Shown one piece after another: positions 5,549 to 6,626 of a stretch of 6,626 nucleotides of DNA (positions within the stretch are counted from its first letter, which is position 1; each line of letters opens with the position of its first letter). Under the pieces are notes generated by a model. That model was given only the letters and a program-made list of their open reading frames with translations, did no database searches and had not been told where the DNA came from. Both the position numbers and the translations under genes were made by a program. This DNA is from Blastococcus sp. (lineage in GTDB: Bacteria; Actinomycetota; Actinomycetes; Mycobacteriales; Geodermatophilaceae): positions 1 to 6,626 of the forward strand of contig JAOPUS010000230.1 of the NCBI GenBank assembly GCA_025963345.1, written 5' to 3'.

Positions 5549-6165
5549 CCGTGTCGGCGGCGTACGGGGCGGCGGGAGCGGAGGTCTCGCGGGCCGTCGC
5601 CGAGCAGTTGGGGCTGCCGTTCCACGACCGGGCGATCGCGGCGCAGGTGGCCGGTCGGCTGGGTGTGTCGGTGTCGGAGGCCGAGGCGAACGACGAGACC
5701 GTGCTGCGCGGGCTGTGGCGGCTGGTCGCCTCCCTGGGGACGATGCCCGATCCGGTCGGCGGGGTGCTCCCGACGTCTGCGCTGCCCGATGGACGGGCCT
5801 ACCGGCAGCAGACCGAGAGGGTGCTCGCCGAGATCGCCGACGGGGCCGGGGGCGTCGTGCTCGGCCGCGCGGGCGCGATCGTGCTCGGGGACCGGCCGGA
5901 CGCGCTGCATGTGCGCTTGGACGGCCCGCGCGAGCGGCGACTGGAGTCGGCGATCGCGCGCTCGGGGCGGTCCCGCGAGGAGGTTCTTCGGGAGATGCAG
6001 GCCAACGACCGGTCGCGGGAGGCCTACGTGCGGCACTTCTACCGGTGCGATCCTGCGTCGGCGCAGCACTACCACCTGGTGGTGGACACGACGGCGCTAC
6101 CGATGGAGACGGTGATCGACCTCGTGCTGACGGCGGCGCACGGGCGGGGGATCGGCGCGGCCTGA
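5536..6165 (+). CDS. Cytidylate kinase-like family protein
   Basis: The protein has 209 residues of the P-loop 'cytidylate kinase-like' family (related to Cmk; not the main CMP kinase). The N-terminus VTVSAAYGAAGAEVSRAVAE (4-23) occupies the place of the family's ISREYGSGGxEIxxxxA nucleotide loop; as in that family, no GK[ST] lysine is present, and this copy is further changed (GAAGAE). It continues with LGLPFHDRAI (25-34), VVLGRAGAIVL (107-117), which matches the usual GRxAxxIL block, and an arginine-rich lid PRERRLESAIARSG (131-144). The end is NDRSREAYVRHFY (157-169) and HLVVDTTAL (180-188). ATG 5536 is preceded by AGGAGGG (5523-5529) with six bases between, an excellent Shine-Dalgarno site, inside the end of the GNAT gene. 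The substrate is unknown; a nucleotide or other small-molecule kinase is the family expectation. Confidence 0.88.
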   Translation: MGVVTVSAAYGAAGAEVSRAVAEQLGLPFHDRAIAAQVAGRLGVSVSEAEANDETVLRGLWRLVASLGTMPDPVGGVLPTSALPDGRAYRQQTERVLAEIADGAGGVVLGRAGAIVLGDRPDALHVRLDGPRERRLESAIARSGRSREEVLREMQANDRSREAYVRHFYRCDPASAQHYHLVVDTTALPMETVIDLVLTAAHGRGIGAA

Positions 6166-6185
6166 CGGTTGGTCGCTTGGCCTCT

Positions 6186-6204
6186 GGCATACCGGCAGTG
6201 TGCC
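6186..6204 (+). terminator. Hairpin after the thiL-GNAT-kinase set
   Basis: GGCATAC (6186-6192) pairs with GTGTGCC (6198-6204), giving a 7-bp stem with one G-U pair and the five-base loop CGGCA. It starts 20 bases after the kinase stop. There is no T-run, which is common for actinobacterial terminators but also leaves room for chance. Confidence 0.4.
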
Positions 6205-6229
6205 GACGTCCGTGCCGGTCTCCGGGCCG

Positions 6230-6257
6230 TTGTCCACATCGCGAACCGCTTTCCACA
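6230..6257 (+). promoter_or_regulatory. DnaA-box-like pair
   Basis: TTGTCCACA at 6230-6238 exactly matches the DnaA box preferred in high-G+C actinobacteria (TTGTCCACA; E. coli TTATCCACA). CTTTCCACA at 6249-6257 is a second, weaker copy in the same orientation, two mismatches away and 19 bp further on. Two sites are far fewer than in an oriC, and no dnaA or dnaN gene is near, so this is not an origin. It could be a DnaA-responsive or titration site, or part of a repeat belonging to the following gene. Confidence 0.4.
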
Positions 6258-6271
6258 GGGTCTGTTTCCGC

Positions 6272-6300
6272 TGGTCAGACCAACGCCGGTACCCTACAAT
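6272..6300 (+). promoter_or_regulatory. Sigma-70-type promoter for the last gene
   Basis: TACAAT at 6295-6300 is a near-perfect -10 box, rare in this G+C-rich window. Exactly 17 bp upstream is TGGTCA (6272-6277), which matches four of six TTGACA positions. Seven bases separate the -10 from GTG 6308, so transcription could begin at the start codon, giving a leaderless message. The -35 lies in a perfect short palindrome, TGGTC-A-GACCA (6272-6282). Confidence 0.6.
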
Positions 6301-6315
6301 CGAACATGTGATCGA
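6300..6315. promoter_or_regulatory. SOS-box (LexA-site)-like palindrome over the start codon
   Basis: TCGAAC-ATGT-GATCGA differs at one position from the actinobacterial/mycobacterial LexA box TCGAAC-N4-GTTCGA. It begins on the last base of the -10 box and covers the predicted transcription start and the GTG at 6308, where a bound repressor would block initiation. The inference is DNA-damage control of the last gene. Confidence 0.5.
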
Positions 6316-6626
6316 TCAGCAGCCGCCTCCTTCGCGGGTGTCGCTGGTCGAGGCAGTGCTGGCCCGCTGGCTGGTCGAACTGTCCGGGCGTCGGTACTTC
6401 GTCACCGGTCTGCCGTGGCATGAAACGCATCGGTCCTCGCGCGTCGACGGGGCCGAAGCCGAGAGGCCTGTCGTCGGGGAGTCGTCTTCTGAGAGCGCCG
6501 CCTGTGTCGACAACGAGGTCGTGCCTGAACGGTTCGGGGCGTTCGGGCGGCTGTTGGAGGCCGGTGCGGGTCATCTGGCGGCGGCGCGGGCGGCGCAGGT
6601 GGAGCAGCGCCGGCAGGCGGCGGTGC
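6308..6626 (+). CDS. Unrecognised protein, N-terminal part, cut by window end; possibly SOS-controlled
   Basis: The frame runs from GTG 6308 to the end without a stop, giving 106 residues. It begins MIDQQPPPSRVSLVEAVLAR, has one possible helix (11-26), a central polar and serine-rich stretch (40-75), and an Ala/Arg/Gln-rich helical end (about 77-106). No domain signature is visible in this part. ATG 6306 is followed directly by TGA, so GTG 6308 is the first usable start, and it fits a leaderless message. A/T-ending codons (GAA, CAT, TCT, CCT) look more frequent than in the neighbouring genes. The LexA-type operator is reminiscent of the DUF222/HNH-endonuclease (REP13E12-like) genes of actinobacteria, which are multicopy and often have SOS boxes. 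That is a guess from context; the diagnostic DUF222 and HNH parts would lie beyond the window. Confidence 0.55.
   Translation, partial: MIDQQPPPSRVSLVEAVLARWLVELSGRRYFVTGLPWHETHRSSRVDGAEAERPVVGESSSESAACVDNEVVPERFGAFGRLLEAGAGHLAAARAAQVEQRRQAAV

Noticed and set aside
6230..6257. Replication origin
   Set aside because: Only one exact and one weak DnaA box, no A+T-rich unwinding region and no dnaA or dnaN nearby.
6306..6311. ATG at 6306 as start of the last gene
   Set aside because: It is followed at once by TGA; GTG at 6308 opens the long frame.
6169..6423. Plus-strand 84-codon frame across the last intergenic region
   Set aside because: It would run through the hairpin, DnaA-box-like pair and promoter and has no Shine-Dalgarno site or recognisable content.
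6275..6574. Minus-strand 99-codon frame opposite the last gene
   Set aside because: The promoter, -10 spacing and operator all point to the + strand frame from 6308; the minus frame has no clear start signal or motif.
1..6626. CRISPR arrays, tRNA or rRNA genes, insertion sequences, phage or toxin-antitoxin modules
   Set aside because: No regularly spaced repeats, cloverleaf-like sequence, transposase motifs, terminal inverted repeats or paired small toxin genes were seen on either strand.

Overview
The window comes from a chromosome of a high-G+C actinomycete. The whole sequence is very G+C-rich. GTG and TTG starts are common, and several starts look leaderless. The gene set (ddl, a DUF3515 protein, a stand-alone RAM-domain protein, thiL) is a conserved actinobacterial neighbourhood, comparable to the ddlA-Rv2980-thiL region of mycobacteria. 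A member of Pseudonocardiales, Geodermatophilales or a close relative is likely, but the genus cannot be set from this sequence.

Layout. (1) At 1-375 is the C-terminal end of a PLP-dependent Cys/Met-metabolism enzyme on the + strand, cut by the window edge. (2) It converges with, and overlaps by 30 bp, a minus-strand CDP-alcohol phosphatidyltransferase of the phosphatidylcholine-synthase type (346-1149). (3) A 63-bp divergent promoter region separates that gene from D-alanine--D-alanine ligase (ddl, 1213-2340). The ddl stop overlaps the start of a probable lipoprotein (2337-3011). (4) Converging on the lipoprotein, 4 bp away, is a minus-strand pair: a stand-alone Lrp/AsnC-type RAM protein (3662-3895) followed by a membrane-anchored DUF3515 protein (3016-3576). 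(5) Divergent from the RAM gene is a + strand set with overlapping ends: thiL (3970-5019), a GNAT acetyltransferase (5003-5548) and a cytidylate-kinase-like protein (5536-6165). (6) A 142-bp intergenic stretch (6166-6307) holds a hairpin, a DnaA-box-like pair and a strong-looking promoter. An SOS-box-like palindrome lies over the start codon of a last gene (6308 onward), which is cut by the window end.

How it fits together. ddl makes the D-Ala-D-Ala dipeptide for peptidoglycan. Its coupled lipoprotein and the DUF3515 protein are both predicted to sit at the cell surface, so an envelope theme is plausible but unproven. thiL makes the cofactor thiamine diphosphate. The GNAT and kinase-like proteins are tied to it by overlapping reading frames and strong Shine-Dalgarno sites, with no obvious biochemical link. 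Most of the window is ordinary core chromosome. The least ordinary part is the right-hand end, where a LexA-type operator, a near-ideal -10 box and DnaA-box-like motifs precede an unrecognised gene. I see no CRISPR array, tRNA, rRNA, transposase or phage gene.
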